NCBI RefSeq assembly: GCF_051020975.1
Contig: NW_027478170.1
Span: 2,790,001 to 2,854,000 of the forward strand
Length of the DNA: 64,000 nucleotides
DNA from: Osmia lignaria lignaria
Lineage: Eukaryota > Arthropoda > Insecta > Hymenoptera > Megachilidae
Direction: 5' to 3'
Positions 23,501 to 36,200 of the stretch are shown here, one piece after another. The position numbers were made by a program, and so were the translations under genes. The notes under the pieces are model-generated. The model was not told where the DNA came from. It did no database searches and saw nothing but the letters and a program-made list of their open reading frames with translations. Within the stretch, counting starts at the first letter, position 1, and every line of letters begins with the position of its first letter.

Positions 23501-26500
23501 ACATAAAAAGTAGGAAACTTAATTCTCTACAAAAGAGGTCTCTTAACATTTTGCCATAGCTCGCTTCGTTTCCGAGATATTTGCAGATTTATCTCACGGG
23601 AAGGGGCCTAACGGACATATTTCGAGATATTTCTTCTTCTTGTTGTTCTTCTTCTGCACAGCTAAGCTGGAAGTGGCATTTGCAGCTCGCAATAGTGCAG
23701 AGTTATCTCAAAGAAAGGGGCCACGGTGTTTCTGTATCTCTATTATGTTGGTGCGGCTTCGGAACTTTTAAATATCTTGATATATCTCGAGAACTACGCA
23801 TCTGATCAAAAAATATCATAGAACATAAAAAGTAGGAAACTTAATTCTGTACAAAAAAGGTCTCTGAACATTTTGCCATAGCTCGCTTCGTTTCCGAGAT
23901 ATTTGCAGATTTATCTCAAGGGAAGGGGCCTGACGGACATATTTCGAGATATTTCTTCTTCTTGTTGTTCTTCTTCTGCACAGCTAAGCTGGAAGTGGCA
24001 TTTGCGGCTCGCACTAGTGCAGAGTTATCTCAAAGAAAGGGGCCACGGTGTTTCTGTATCTCTATTATGTTGGTGCGGCTTCGGAACTTTTAAATATCTC
24101 GATGTATCTCGAAAACTACGCTTCTGATCAAAAAATATCATAGAACATAAAAAGTAGGAAACTTAATTCTCTACAAAAAAGGTCTCTTAACATTTTGCCA
24201 TAGCTCGCTTCGTTTCCGAGATATTTGCAGATTTATCTCAAGGGAAGGGGCCTGACGGACATATTTCGAGATATTTCTTCTTCTTGTTGTTCTTCTTCTG
24301 CACAGCTAAGCTGGAAGTGGCATTTGCGGCTCGCACTAGTGCAGAGTTATCTCAAAGAAAGGGGCCACGGTGTTTCTGTATCCCTATTATGTTGGTGCGG
24401 CTTCGGAACTTTTAAATATATCGATATATCTCGAAAATTACGCTTCTGATCAAAAAATATCATAGAACATAAATTGTAGGAAACATAATTCTCTATAAAA
24501 AACGTCTCTTAACATTTTGCCATAGCTCGCTTCGTTTCCGAGATATTTGCAGATATATCTCAAGGGAAGGGGCCTGACGGACATATTTCGAGATATTTCT
24601 TCTTCTTGTTGTTCTTCTTCTGCACAGCTAAGCTGGAAGTGGCATTTACAGCTCGCAATAGTGCAGAGTTATCTCAAAGAAAGGGGCCACGGTGTTTCTG
24701 TATCTCTATTATGTTGGTGCGGCTTCGGAACTTTTAAATATCTTGATATATCTCGAGAACTACGCATCTGATCAAAAAATATCATAGAACATAAAAAGTT
24801 GGAAACTTAATTCTCTACAAAAAAGGTCTCTTAACATTTTGCCATAGCTCGCTTCGTTTCCGAGATATTTGCAGATTTATATCAAGGGAAGGGGCCTGAC
24901 GGACATATTTCGAGATATTTCTTCTTCTTGTTGTTCTTCTTCTGCACAGCTAAGCTGGAAGTGGCATTTGCGGCTCGCACTAGTGCAGAGTTATCTCAAA
25001 GAAAGGGGCCACGGTGTTTCTGTATCCCTATTATGTTGGTGCGGCTTCGGAACTTTTAAATATCTCGATATATCTCGAAAACTACGCTTCTGATCAAAAA
25101 ATATCATAGAACATAAATTGTAGGAAACATAATTCTCTATAAAAAACGTCTCTTAACATTTTGCCATAGCTCGCTTCGTTTCCGAGATATTTGCAGATTT
25201 ATCTCAAGGGAAGGGGCCTGACGGACATATTTCGAGATATTTCTTCTTCTTGTTGTTCTTCTTCTGCACAGCTAAGCTGGAAGTGGCATTTGCGGCTCGC
25301 ACTAGTGCAGAGTTATCTCAAAGAAAGGGGCCACGGTGTTTCTGTATCCCTATTATGTTGGTGCGGCTTCGGAACTTTTAAATATCTCGATGTATCTCGA
25401 AAACTACGCTTCTGATCAAAAAATATCATAGAACATAAATTGTAGGAAACATAATTCTCTACAAAAAAGGTCTCTTAACATTTTGCCATAGCTCGCTTCG
25501 TTTCCGAGATATTTGCAGATATATCTCAAGGGAAGGGGCCTGACGGACATATTTCGAGATATTTCTTCTTCTTGTTGTTCTTCTTCTGCACAGCTAAGCT
25601 GGAAGTGGCATTTACAGCTCGCAATAGTGCAGAGTTATCTCAAAGAAAGGGGCCACGGTGTTTCTGTATCTCTATTATGTTGGTGCGGCTTCGGAACTTT
25701 TAAATATCTTGATATATCTCGAGAACTACGCATCTGATCAAAAAATATCATAGAACATAAAAAGTTGGAAACTTAATTCTCTACAAAAAAGGTCTCTTAA
25801 CATTTTGCCATAGCTCGCTTCGTTTCCGAGATATTTGCAGATTTATATCAAGGGAAGGGGCCTGACGGACATATTTCGAGATATTTCTTCTTCTTGTTGT
25901 TCTTCTTCTGCACAGCTAAGCTGGAAGTGGCATTTGCGGCTCGCACTAGTGCAGAGTTATCTCAAAGAAAGGGGCCACGGTGTTTCTGTATCCCTATTAT
26001 GTTGGTGCGGCTTCGGAACTTTTAAATATCTCGATATATCTCGAAAATTACGCTTCTGATCAAAAAATATCATAGAACATAAATTGTAGGAAACATAATT
26101 CTCTATAAAAAACGTCTCTTAACATTTTGCCATAGCTCGCTTCGTTTCCGAGATATTTGCAGATATATCTCAAGGGAAGGGGCCTGACGGACATATTTCG
26201 AGATATTTCTTCTTCTTGTTGTTCTTCTTCTGCACAGCTAAGCTGGAAGTGGCATTTACAGCTCGCAATAGTGCAGAGTTATCTCAAAGAAAGGGGCCAC
26301 GGTGTTTCTGTATCTCTATTATGTTGGTGCGGCTTCGGAACTTTTAAATATCTTGATATATCTCGAGAACTACGCATCTGATCAAAAAATATCATAGAAC
26401 ATAAAAAGTTGGAAACTTAATTCTCTACAAAAAAGGTCTCTTAACATTTTGCCATAGCTCGCTTCGTTTCCGAGATATTTGCAGATTTATATCAAGGGAA

Positions 26501-29500
26501 GGGGCCTGACGGACATATTTCGAGATATTTCTTCTTCTTGTTGTTCTTCTTCTGCACAGCTAAGCTGGAAGTGGCATTTGCGGCTCGCACTAGTGCAGAG
26601 TTATCTCAAAGAAAGGGGCCACGGTGTTTCTGTATCTCTATTATGTTGGTGCGGCTTCGGAACTTTTAAATATCTTGATATATCTCGAGAACTACGCATC
26701 TGATCAAAAAATATCATAGAAGATAAAAAGTAGGAAACTTAATTCTCTACAAAAAAGGTCTCTTAACATTTTGCCATAGCTCGCTTCGTTTCCGAGATAT
26801 TTGCAGGTTTATCTCAAGGGAAGGGGCCTGACGGACATATTTCGAGATATTTCTTCTTCTTGTTGTTCTTCTTCTGCACAGCTAAGCTGGAAGTGGCATT
26901 TGCGGCTCGCACTAGTGCAGAGTTATCTCAAAGAAAGCGGCCACGGTGTTTCTGTATCTCTATTATGTTGGTGCGGCTTCGGAACTTTTAAATATCTCGA
27001 TATATCTCGAAAACTACGCTTCTGATCAAAAAATATCATAGAACATAAATTGTAGGAAACATAACTCTCTACAAAAAACGTCTCTTAACATTTTGCCATA
27101 GCTCGCTTCGTTTCCGAGATATTTGCAGATTCAGCTCAAAGGAACTGGCCTGACGGACATATTTCGAGATATTTCTTCTTCTTGTTGTTCTTCTTCTGCA
27201 CAGCTAAGCTGGAAGTGGCATTTGCAGCTCGCAATAGTGCAGAGTTATCTCAAAGAAAGGGGCCACGGTGTTTCTGTATCTCTATTATGTTGGTGCGGCT
27301 TCGGAACTTTTAAATATCTTGATATATCTCGAGAACTACGCATCTGATCAAAAAATATCATAGAACATAAAAAGTAGGAAACTTAATTCTCTACAAAAGA
27401 GGTCTCTTAACATTTTGCCATAGCTCGCTTCGTTTCCGAGATATTTGCAGATTTATCTCACGGGAAGGGGCCTAACGGACATATTTCGAGATATTTCTTC
27501 TTCTTGTTGTTCTTCTTCTGCACAGCTAAGCTGGAAGTGGCATTTGCAGCTCGCAATAGTGCAGAGTTATCTCAAAGAAAGGGGCCACGGTGTTTCTGTA
27601 TCTCTATTATGTTGGTGCGGCTTCGGAACTTTTAAATATCTTGATATATCTCGAGAACTACGCATCTGATCAAAAAATATCATAGAACATAAAAAGTAGG
27701 AAACTTAATTCTGTACAAAAAAGGTCTCTGAACATTTTGCCATAGCTCGCTTCGTTTCCGAGATATTTGCAGATTTATCTCAAGGGAAGGGGCCTGACGG
27801 ACATATTTCGAGATATTTCTTCTTCTTGTTGTTCTTCTTCTGCACAGCTAAGCTGGAAGTGGCATTTACAGCTCGCAATAGTGCAGAGTTATCTCAAAGA
27901 AAGGGGCCACGGTGTTTCTGTATCTCTATTATGTTGGTGCGGCTTCGGAACTTTTAAATATCTTGATATATCTCGAGAACTACGCATCTGATCAAAAAAT
28001 ATCATAGAACATAAAAAGTTGGAAACTTAATTCTCTACAAAAAAGGTCTCTTAACATTTTGCCATAGCTCGCTTCGTTTCCGAGATATTTGCAGATTTAT
28101 ATCAAGGGAAGGGGCCTGACGGACATATTTCGAGATATTTCTTCTTCTTGTTGTTCTTCTTCTGCACAGCTAAGCTGGAAGTGGCATTTGCGGCTCGCAC
28201 TAGTGCAGAGTTATCTCAAAGAAAGGGGCCACGGTGTTTCTGTATCCCTATTATGTTGGTGCGGCTTCGGAACTTTTAAATATCTCGATATATCTCGAAA
28301 ACTACGCTTCTGATCAAAAAATATCATAGAACATAAATTGTAGGAAACATAATTCTCTATAAAAAACGTCTCTTAACATTTTGCCATAGCTCGCTTCGTT
28401 TCCGAGATATTTGCAGATTTATCTCAAGGGAAGGGGCCTGACGGACATATTTCGAGATATTTCTTCTTCTTGTTGTTCTTCTTCTGCACAGCTAAGCTGG
28501 AAGTGGCATTTGTGGCTCGCACTAGTGCAGAGTTATCTCAAAGAAAGGGGCCACGGTGTTTCTGTATCTCTATTATGTTGGTGCGGCTTCGGAACTTTTA
28601 AATATCTCGATGTATCTCGAAAACTACGCTTCTGATCAAAAAATATCATAGAACATAAATTGTAGGAAACATAATTCTCTACAAAAAAGGTCTCTTAACA
28701 TTTTGCCATAGCTCGCTTCGTTTCCGAGATATTTGCAGATATATCTCAAGGGAAGGGGCCTGACGGACATATTTCGAGATATTTCTTCTTCTTGTTGTTC
28801 TTCTTCTGCACAGCTAAGCTGGAAGTGGCATTTACAGCTCGCAATAGTGCAGAGTTATCTCAAAGAAAGGGGCCACGGTGTTTCTGTATCTCTATTATGT
28901 TGGTGCGGCTTCGGAACTTTTAAATATCTTGATATATCTCGAGAACTACGCATCTGATCAAAAAATATCATAGAACATAAAAAGTTGGAAACTTAATTCT
29001 CTACAAAAAAGGTCTCTTAACATTTTGCCATAGCTCGCTTCGTTTCCGAGATATTTGCAGATTTATATCAAGGGAAGGGGCCTGACGGACATATTTCGAG
29101 ATATTTCTTCTTCTTGTTGTTCTTCTTCTGCACAGCTAAGCTGGAAGTGGCATTTGCGGCTCGCACTAGTGCAGAGTTATCTCAAAGAAAGGGGCCACGG
29201 TGTTTCTGTATCCCTATTATGTTGGTGCGGCTTCGGAACTTTTAAATATCTCGATATATCTCGAAAATTACGCTTCTGATCAAAAAATATCATAGAACAT
29301 AAATTGTAGGAAACATAATTCTCTATAAAAAACGTCTCTTAACATTTTGCCATAGCTCGCTTCGTTTCCGAGATATTTGCAGATATATCTCAAGGGAAGG
29401 GGCCTGACGGACATATTTCGAGATATTTCTTCTTCTTGTTGTTCTTCTTCTGCACAGCTAAGCTGGAAGTGGCATTTACAGCTCGCAATAGTGCAGAGTT

Positions 29501-31308
29501 ATCTCAAAGAAAGGGGCCACGGTGTTTCTGTATCTCTATTATGTTGGTGCGGCTTCGGAACTTTTAAATATCTTGATATATCTCGAGAACTACGCATCTG
29601 ATCAAAAAATATCATAGAACATAAAAAGTTGGAAACTTAATTCTCTACAAAAAAGGTCTCTTAACATTTTGCCATAGCTCGCTTCGTTTCCGAGATATTT
29701 GCAGATTTATATCAAGGGAAGGGGCCTGACGGACATATTTCGAGATATTTCTTCTTCTTGTTGTTCTTCTTCTGCACAGCTAAGCTGGAAGTGGCATTTG
29801 CGGCTCGCACAAGTGCAGAGTTATCTCAAAGAAAGGGGCCACGGTGTTTCTGTATCCCTATTATGTTGGTGCGGCTTCGGAACTTTTAAATATCTCGATA
29901 TATCTCGAAAACTACGCTTCTGATCAAAAAATATCATAGAACATAAATTGTAGGAAACATAATTCTCTATAAAAAACGTCTCTTAACATTTTGCCATAGC
30001 TCGCTTCGTTTCCGAGATATTTGCAGATTTATCTCAAGGGAAGGGGCCTGACGGACATATTTCGAGATATTTCTTCTTCTTGTTGTTCTTCTTCTGCACA
30101 GCTAAGCTGGAAGTGGCATTTGTGGCTCGCACTAGTGCAGAGTTATCTCAAAGAAAGGGGCCACGGTGTTTCTGTATCTCTATTATGTTGGTGCGGCTTC
30201 GGAACTTTTAAATATCTCGATGTATCTCGAAAACTACGCTTCTGATCAAAAAATATCATAGAACATAAATTGAAGGAAACATAATTCTGTACAAAAAAGC
30301 TCTCTTAACATTTTGCCATAGCTCGCTTCGTTTCCGAGATATTTGCAGATATATCTCAAGGGAAGGGGCCTGACGGACATATTTCGAGATATTTCTTCTT
30401 CTTGTTGTTCTTCTTCTGCACAGCTAAGCTGGAAGTGGCATTTACAGCTCGCAATAGTGCAGAGTTATCTCAAAGAAAGGGGCCACGGTGTTTCTGTATC
30501 TCTATTATGTTGGTGCGGCTTCGGAACTTTTAAATATCTTGATATATCTCGAGAACTACGCATCTGATCAAAAAATATCATAGAACATAAAAAGTTGGAA
30601 ACTTAATTCTCTACAAAAAAGGTCTCTTAACATTTTGCCATAGCTCGCTTCGTTTCCGAGATATTTGCAGATTTATATCAAGGGAAGGGGCCTGACGGAC
30701 ATATTTCGAGATATTTCTTCTTCTTGTTGTTCTTCTTCTGCACAGCTAAGCTGGAAGTGGCATTTGCGGCTCGCACTAGTGCAGAGTTATGTCAAAGAAA
30801 GGGGCCACGGTGTTTCTGTATCCCTATTATGTTGGTGCGGCTTCGGAACTTTTAAATATCTCGATATATCTCGAAAACTACGCTTCTGATCAAAAAATAT
30901 CATAGAACATAAATTGTAGGAAACATAATTCTCTATAAAAAACGTCTCTTAACATTTTGTCATAGCTCGCTTCGTTTCCGAGATATTTGCAGATTCAGCT
31001 CAAAGGAACTGGCCTGACGGACATATTTCGAGATATTTCTTCTTCTTGTTGTTCTTCCTCTGCACAGCTAAGCTGGAAGTGGCATTTGCAGCTCGCAATA
31101 GTGCAGACTTATCTCAAAGAAAGGGGCCACGGTGTTTCTGTATCTCTATTATGTTGGTGCGGCTTCGGAACTTTTAAATATCTTGATATATCTCGAGAAC
31201 TACGCATCTGATCAAAAAATATCATAGAACATAAAAAGTAGGAAACTTAATTCTCTACAAAAAAGCTCTCTTAACATTTTGCCATAGCTCGCTTCGTTTC
31301 CGAGATAT
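19717..31308 (+). repeat. Region of 10-, 12- and 5-monomer periods
   Basis: A cassette of A monomer with GCAGGTTTATC and AAGCGGCC, then B2, then TCTCACGGGAAG, then a linker with TCTGTACAAAA and GAACATTTTG appears at 19717, 22937 and 26801, with offsets of 3220 and 3864 bp (10 and 12 monomers). Between these cassettes are runs of monomers carrying a TTTATATCAAGG variant (21649, 22615, 24869, 25835, 26479, 28089, 29055, 29699, 30665), preceded by AAAAGTTGGAAAC linkers. A GCATTTGTGGCTCGC variant marks 21971, 28411 and 30021. The stretch is very homogeneous apart from these marks. Confidence 0.85.
28089..30986 (+). repeat. Five-monomer tandem duplication, 1610-bp period
   Basis: The order TATATCAAGG monomer, GTGGCTCGC monomer, B1, TATATCAAGG monomer at 28089-29376 recurs at 29699-30986. 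The second copy has private changes: CGCACAAGTGC (29811) and GTTATGTCAAAG (30791). Confidence 0.8.
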
Positions 31309-33240
31309 TTGCAGATTTATCTCAAGGGAAGGGGCCTGACGGACATATTTCGAGATATTTCTTCTTCTTGTTGTTCTTCTTCTGCACAGCTAAGCTGGAA
31401 GTGGCATTTGCAGCTCGCAATAGTGCAGAGTTATCGCAAAGAAAGGGGCCACGGTGTTTCTGTATCTCTATTATGTTGGTGCGGCTTCGGAACTTTTAAA
31501 TATCTTGATATATCTCGAGAACTACGCATCTGATCAAAAAATATCATACAACATGAAAAGTAGGAAACTTAATTCTCTACAAAAAAGGTCTCTTAACATT
31601 TTGCCATAGCTCGCTTCGTTTCCGAGATATTTGCAGATTTATCTCAAGGGAAGGGGCCTGACGGACATATTTCGAGATATTTCTTCTTCTTGTTGTTCTT
31701 CTTCTGCACAGCTAAGCTGGAAGTGGCATTTGCGGCTCGCACTAGTGCAGAGTTATCTCAAAGAAAGGGGCCACGGTGTTTCTGTATCCCTATTATGTTG
31801 GTGCGGCTTCGGAACTTTTAAATATCTCGATATATCTCGAAAACTACGCTTCTGATCAAAAAGTATCATAGAACATAAAAAGTAGGAAACTTAATTCTCT
31901 ACAAAAAAGGTCTCTTAACATTTTGCCATAGCTCGCTTCGTTTCCGAGATATTTGCAGATTTATCTCAAGGGAAGGGGCCTGACGGACATATTTCGAGAT
32001 ATTTCTTCTTCTTGTTGTTCTTCTTCTGCACAGCTAAGCTGGAAGTGGCATTTGCAGCTCGCAATAGTGCAGAGTTATCTCAAAGAAAGGGGCCACGGTG
32101 TTTCTGTATCTCTATTATGTTGGTGCGGCTTCGGAACTTTTAAATATCTTGATATATCTCGAGAACTACGCATCTGATCAAAAAATATCATAGAACATAA
32201 AAAGTAGGAAACTTAATTCTCTACAAAAAAGGTCTCTTAACATTTTGCCATAGCTCGCTTCGTTTCCGAGATATTTGCAGATTTATCTCAAGGGAAGGGG
32301 CCTGACGGACATATTTCGAGATATTTCTTCTTCTTGTTGTTCTTCTTCTGCACAGCTAAGCTGGAAGTGGCATTTGCAGCTCGCAATAGTGCAGAGTTAT
32401 CGCAAAGAAAGGGGCCACGGTGTTTCTGTATCTCTATTATGTTGGTGCGGCTTCGGAACTTTTAAATATCTTGATATATCTCGAGAACTACGCATCTGAT
32501 CAAAAAATATCATACAACATGAAAAGTAGGAAACTTAATTCTCTACAAAAAAGGTCTCTTAACATTTTGCCATAGCTCGCTTCGTTTCCGAGATATTTGC
32601 AGATTTATCTCAAGGGAAGGGGCCTGACGGACATATTTCGAGATATTTCTTCTTCTTGTTGTTCTTCTTCTGCACAGCTAAGCTGGAAGTGGCATTTGCG
32701 GCTCGCACTAGTGCAGAGTTATCTCAAAGAAAGGGGCCACGGTGTTTCTGTATCCCTATTATGTTGGTGCGGCTTCGGAACTTTTAAATATCTCGATATA
32801 TCTCGAAAACTACGCTTCTGATCAAAAAGTATCATAGAACATAAAAAGTAGGAAACTTAATTCTCTACAAAAAAGGTCTCTTAACATTTTGCCATAGCTC
32901 GCTTCGTTTCCGAGATATTTGCAGATTTATCTCAAGGGAAGGGGCCTGACGGACATATTTCGAGATATTTCTTCTTCTTGTTGTTCTTCTTCTGCACAGC
33001 TAAGCTGGAAGTGGCATTTGCAGCTCGCAATAGTGCAGAGTTATCTCAAAGAAAGGGGCCACGGTGTTTCTGTATCTCTATTATGTTGGTGCGGCTTCGG
33101 AACTTTTAAATATCTTGATATATCTCGAGAACTACGCATCTGATCAAAAAATATCATAGAACATAAAAAGTAGGAAACTTAATTCTCTACAAAAAAGGTC
33201 TCTTAACATTTTGCCATAGCTCGCTTCGTTTCCGAGATAT
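31309..33240 (+). repeat. Trimer tandem duplication, 966-bp period
   Basis: Monomers at 31309, 31631 and 31953 recur at 32275, 32597 and 32919. Shared private marks are TTATCGCAAAG (31435 and 32401), ATACAACATGAAAAG (31547 and 32513) and AAAAAGTATC (31859 and 32825), each exactly 966 bp apart. No difference between the copies was noticed at these sites. Confidence 0.92.
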
Positions 33241-36200
33241 TTGCAGATTTATCTCAAGGGAAGGGGCCTGACGGACATATTTCGAGATATTTCTTCTTCT
33301 TGTTGTTCTTCTTCTGCACAGCTAAGCTGGAAGTGGCATTTGCAGCTCGCAATAGTGCAGAGTTATCTCAAAGAAAGGGGCCACGGTGTTTCTGTATCTC
33401 TATTATGTTGGTGCGGCTTCGGAACTTTTAAATATCTTGATATATCTCGAGAACTACGCATCTGATCAAAAAATATCATAGAACATAAAAAGTAGGAAAC
33501 TTAATTCTCTACAAAAAAGGTCTCTTAACATTTTGCCATAGCTCGCTTCGTTACCGAGATATTTGCAGATTTATCTCAAGGGAAGGGGCCTGACGGACAT
33601 ATTTCGAGATATTTCTTCTTCTTGTTGTTCTTCTTCTGCACAGCTAAGCTGGAAGTGGCATTTGCGGCTCGCACTAGTGCAGAGTTATCTCAAAGAAAGG
33701 GGCCACGGTGTGTCTGTATCTCTATTATGTTGGTGCGGCTTCGGAACTTTTAAATATCTCGATGTATCTCGAAAACTACGCTTCTGATCAAAAAATATTA
33801 TAGAACATAAATTGTAGGAAACATAATTCTCTACAAAAAAGGTCTCTTAACATTTTGCCATAGCTCGCTTCGTTTCCGAGATATTTGCAGATATATCTCA
33901 AGGGAAGGGGCCTGACGGACATATTTCGAGATATTTCTTCTTCTTGTTGTTCTTCTTCTGCACAGCTAAGCTGGAAGTGGCATTTACAGCTCGCAATAGT
34001 GCAGAGTTATCTCAAAGAAAGGGGCCACGGTGTTTCTGTATCTCTATTATGTTGGTGCGGCTTCGGAACTTTTAAATATCTTGATATATCTCGAGAACTA
34101 CGCATCTGATCAAAAAATATCATAGAACATAAAAAGTAGGAAACTTAATTCTCTACAAAAAAGGTCTCTTAACATTTTGCCATAGCTCGCTTCGTTTCCG
34201 AGATATTTGCAGATTTATCTCAAGGGAAGGGGCCTGACGGACATATTTCGAGATATTTCTTCTTCTTGTTGTTCTTCTTCTGCACAGCTAAGCTGGAAGT
34301 GGCATTTGCGGCTCGCACTAGTGCAGAGTTATCTCAAAGAAAGGGGCCACGGTGTTTCTGTATCCCTATTATGTTGGTGCGGCTTCGGAACTTTTAAATA
34401 TCTCGATATATCTCGAAAACTACGCTTCTGATCAAAAAATATCATAGAACATAAAAAGTAGGAAACTTAATTCTCTACAAAAAAGGTCTCTTAACATTTT
34501 GCCATAGCTCGCTTCGTTTCCGAGATATTTGCAGATTTATCTCAAGGGAAGGGGCCTGACGGACATATTTCGAGATATTTCTTCTTCTTGTTGTTCTTCT
34601 TCTGCACAGCTAAGCTGGAAGTGGCATTTGCAGCTCGCAATAGTGCAGAGTTATCTCAAAGAAAGGGGCCACGGTGTTTCTGTATCTCTATTATGTTGGT
34701 GCGGCTTCGGAACTTTTAAATATCTTGATATATCTCGAGAACTACGCATCTGATCAAAAAATATCATAGAACATAAAAAGTAGGAAACTTAATTCTCTAC
34801 AAAAAAGGTCTCTTAACATTTTGCCATAGCTCGCTTCGTTTCCGAGATATTTGCAGATTTATCTCAAGGGAAGGGGCCTGACGGACATATTTCGAGATAT
34901 TTCTTCTTCTTGTTGTTCTTCTTCTGCACAGCTAAGCTGGAAGTGGCATTTGCGGCTCGCACTAGTGCAGAGTTATCTCAAAGAAAGGGGCCACGGTGTT
35001 TCTGTATCTCTATTATGTTGGTGCGGCTTCGGAACTTTTAAATATCTCGATGTATCTCGAAAACTACGCTTCTGATCAAAAAGTATCATAGAACATAAAT
35101 TGTAGGAAACATAATTCTCTACAAAAAAGGTCTCTTAACATTTTGCCATAGCTCGCTTCGTTTCCGAGATATTTGCAGATATATCTCAAGGGAAGGGGCC
35201 TGACGGACATATTTCGAGATATTTCTTCTTCTTGTTGTTCTTCTTCTGCACAGCTAAGCTGGAAGTGGCATTTACAGCTCGCAATAGTGCAGAGTTATCT
35301 CAAAGAAAGGGGCCACGGTGTTTCTGTATCTCTATTATGTTGGTGCGGCTTCGGAACTTTTAAATATCTTGATATATCTCGAGAACTACGCATCTGATCA
35401 AAAAATATCATAGAACATAAAAAGTAGGAAACATAATTCTCTACAAAAAAGGTCTCTTAACATTTTGCCATAGCTCGCTTCGTTTCCGAGATATTTGCAG
35501 ATATATCTCAAGGGAAGGGGCCTGACGGACATATTTCGAGATATTTCTTCTTCTTGTTGTTCTTCTTCTGCACAGCTAAGCTGGAAGTGGCATTTACAGC
35601 TCGCAATAGTGCAGAGTTATCTCAAAGAAAGGGGCCACGGTGTTTCTGTATCTCTATTATGTTGGTGCGGCTTCGGAACTTTTAAATATCGTGATATATC
35701 TCGAGAACTACGCATCTGATCAAAAAATATCATAGAACATAAAAAGTAGGAAACTTAATTCTCTACAAAAAAGGTCTCTTAACATTTTGCCATAGCTCGC
35801 TTCGTTTCCGAGATATTTGCAGATTTATCTCAAGGGAAGGGGCCTGACGGACATATTTCGAGATATTTCTTCTTCTTGTTGTTCTTCTTCTGCACAGCTA
35901 AGTTGGAAGTGGCATTTGCGGCTCGCACTAGTGCAGAGTTATCTCAAAGAAAGGGGCCACGGTGTTTCTGTATCCCTATTATGTTGGTGCGGCTTCGGAA
36001 CTTTTAAATATCTCGATATATCTCGAAAACTACGCTTCTGATCAAAAAATATCATCGAACATAAATTGTAGGAAACATAATTCTCTATAAAAAACGTCTC
36101 TTAACATTTTGCCATAGCTCGCTTCTTTTCCGAGATATTTGCAGATTCAGCTCAAAGGAACTGGCCTGACGGACATATTTCGAGATATTTCTTCTTCTTG

